From an uncultured Verrucomicrobiota bacterium (lineage in GTDB: Bacteria > Verrucomicrobiota > Verrucomicrobiia > Opitutales > Seribacteraceae): DNA of 64,000 nucleotides. Positions 63,320-64,000 of the stretch are shown one piece after another. Within the stretch, counting starts at the first letter, position 1, and each line of letters begins with the position of its first letter. Location of the stretch: assembly GCA_902615835.1 (NCBI GenBank), contig CACMQL010000004.1:1-64000 (forward strand), in the 5' to 3' direction. The notes beneath the pieces were generated by a model. It worked only from the letters and a program-made list of their open reading frames with translations. It had not been told where the DNA came from and ran no database searches. Both the position numbers and the translations under genes were made by a program.

Positions 63320-64000
63320 ATGTTTGATATCTGTATCATCGGTGGCGGGATTGTTGGCCTGGCCACGGCTTATCAAATTTCAAAAAAACATCCAAAACTG
63401 AAACTGGCGGTTTTGGAAAAAGAAACCTCCCTGGCCAAGCATCAGACGGGACACAATTCCGGCGTTCTTCACACGGGTATTTATTACAAGCCTGGTTCCC
63501 TCAAAGCGATGAATTGCCGAAACGGCAAGCAAGCGATGGAACAATTTTGCCAGGAACAGGGAATTGATCACGAGCTATGCGGAAAAATAATTGTTGCCCT
63601 GAATGATGAGGAAGTGCCCCGTATGAAAAATATTTACCAGCGGGGCCAGGAAAATGGGGTAAATTGTAAAATTATTTCCCGCGAGGAAATGTTGGAGATC
63701 GAACCTCGTGTGGCCGGAGTGCAAGCCATCCATGTACCCGAATGTGGAATTGTAAATTACAAACAGGTCTGTCTGCGCCTTGGAGAAATAATCCAGGAGA
63801 AAGAAGAAAATAAGATCTTTCTTGGTCACCAGGTTACCAAAATCAGAAACCTTACAACCAGTCTTGTTGTTGAGACAGACAAACAGCAAATTGAGTGTAA
63901 ACATTTGATCAATTGTGGCGGCCTTCATTCCGACAAACTGACCAAGCTTGGTGGTCAAAAACCTCCGGCAAAAATCATTCCCTTTAAAGGGGAATACTTC
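63320..64000 (+). CDS. lhgO: L-2-hydroxyglutarate oxidase family protein (LhgO), 5' part
   Basis: Runs off the right end; 227 residues visible from the ATG at 63320. FAD-binding Rossmann motif CIIGGGIVGLATAYQI at 4-19, then KHQTGHNSGVLHTGIYY, LIVAL-type strand and HLINCGGLHSDKL, as in the LhgO/DadA-like oxidases. It oxidises L-2-hydroxyglutarate, or possibly another L-2-hydroxy acid such as L-lactate released by the fucose pathway. Because it follows the L-fucose dehydrogenase by 19 nt, it belongs to the operon, which makes a role in lactate disposal possible. Confidence 0.9.
   Translation, partial: MFDICIIGGGIVGLATAYQISKKHPKLKLAVLEKETSLAKHQTGHNSGVLHTGIYYKPGSLKAMNCRNGKQAMEQFCQEQGIDHELCGKIIVALNDEEVPRMKNIYQRGQENGVNCKIISREEMLEIEPRVAGVQAIHVPECGIVNYKQVCLRLGEIIQEKEENKIFLGHQVTKIRNLTTSLVVETDKQQIECKHLINCGGLHSDKLTKLGGQKPPAKIIPFKGEYF

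Overview
The window looks like chromosomal DNA of a free-living, probably marine Verrucomicrobiota (Opitutae/Puniceicoccaceae-like). This is inferred from gene content: very large secreted beta-propeller, InlB-repeat and cadherin-like proteins, GYF_2 (DUF4339) membrane proteins, sulfatase plus L-fucose catabolism, type II glutamine synthetase, CstA and YqgE. No rRNA or other taxonomic marker is present. Base composition is moderately GC-rich at the left (urea genes), average in the middle, and strongly AT-rich at about 31.2-33.1 kb.

Layout. 1-6.4 kb: urea amidolyase operon (two DUF1989 accessory proteins, biotin-dependent urea carboxylase, allophanate hydrolase). 6.5-10.6 kb: two DoxX-like membrane proteins, ArfB, a GYF_2 membrane protein, a decayed second arfB copy, and a cell-wall amidase. 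10.6-19.6 kb: a signalling and surface locus made of an NtrC-type sigma-54 activator, a sigma-54-type promoter in front of a secreted helical protein, a strong terminator, a beta-barrel protein, a histidine kinase broken at a run of ten G, and a 1288-residue PQQ-propeller/InlB-repeat protein. 19.6-27.6 kb: housekeeping (recR, ybaB/ebfC, epimerase, LMW phosphatase plus fructosamine-kinase deglycation pair, hpt, YqaA-type membrane protein, tdk, ABC-F, sixA). 28-29.7 kb: a flagellin whose variable region is replaced by a C-type-lectin-like domain, followed by an 81-residue unknown. 29.8-37.5 kb: AT-rich, gene-poor region rich in small lipoproteins and membrane proteins, with short repeated leaders, a membrane-anchored GYF_2-nuclease, and a tRNA-Leu(UAA) at its right edge. 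38-47.4 kb: CstA, two large secreted proteins and a START-domain protein. 47.5-55.3 kb: sulfatase, glnA with a sigma-54-type promoter, YqgE, a decayed TonB-receptor/YfiR pair, a TIM-barrel isomerase and a secreted thioredoxin. 55.3-59 kb: a third protein with the same aromatic C-terminal domain. 59.2-64 kb: non-phosphorylating L-fucose pathway (UxaA-type dehydratase, two SDRs, FAH-family hydrolase) and the start of LhgO.

Themes. Nitrogen supply (urea amidolyase, GSII behind a sigma-54 promoter) and algal-polysaccharide use (sulfatase, L-fucose pathway) fit a marine polysaccharide degrader. Three giant exported proteins of unrelated architecture end in the same roughly 90-residue tryptophan/tyrosine-rich domain, which I do not recognise as a named family and which looks like a lineage-specific sorting or attachment module. 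The best candidates for new biology are this C-terminal domain, the lectin-flagellin, and the sigma-54/poly-G kinase surface locus.
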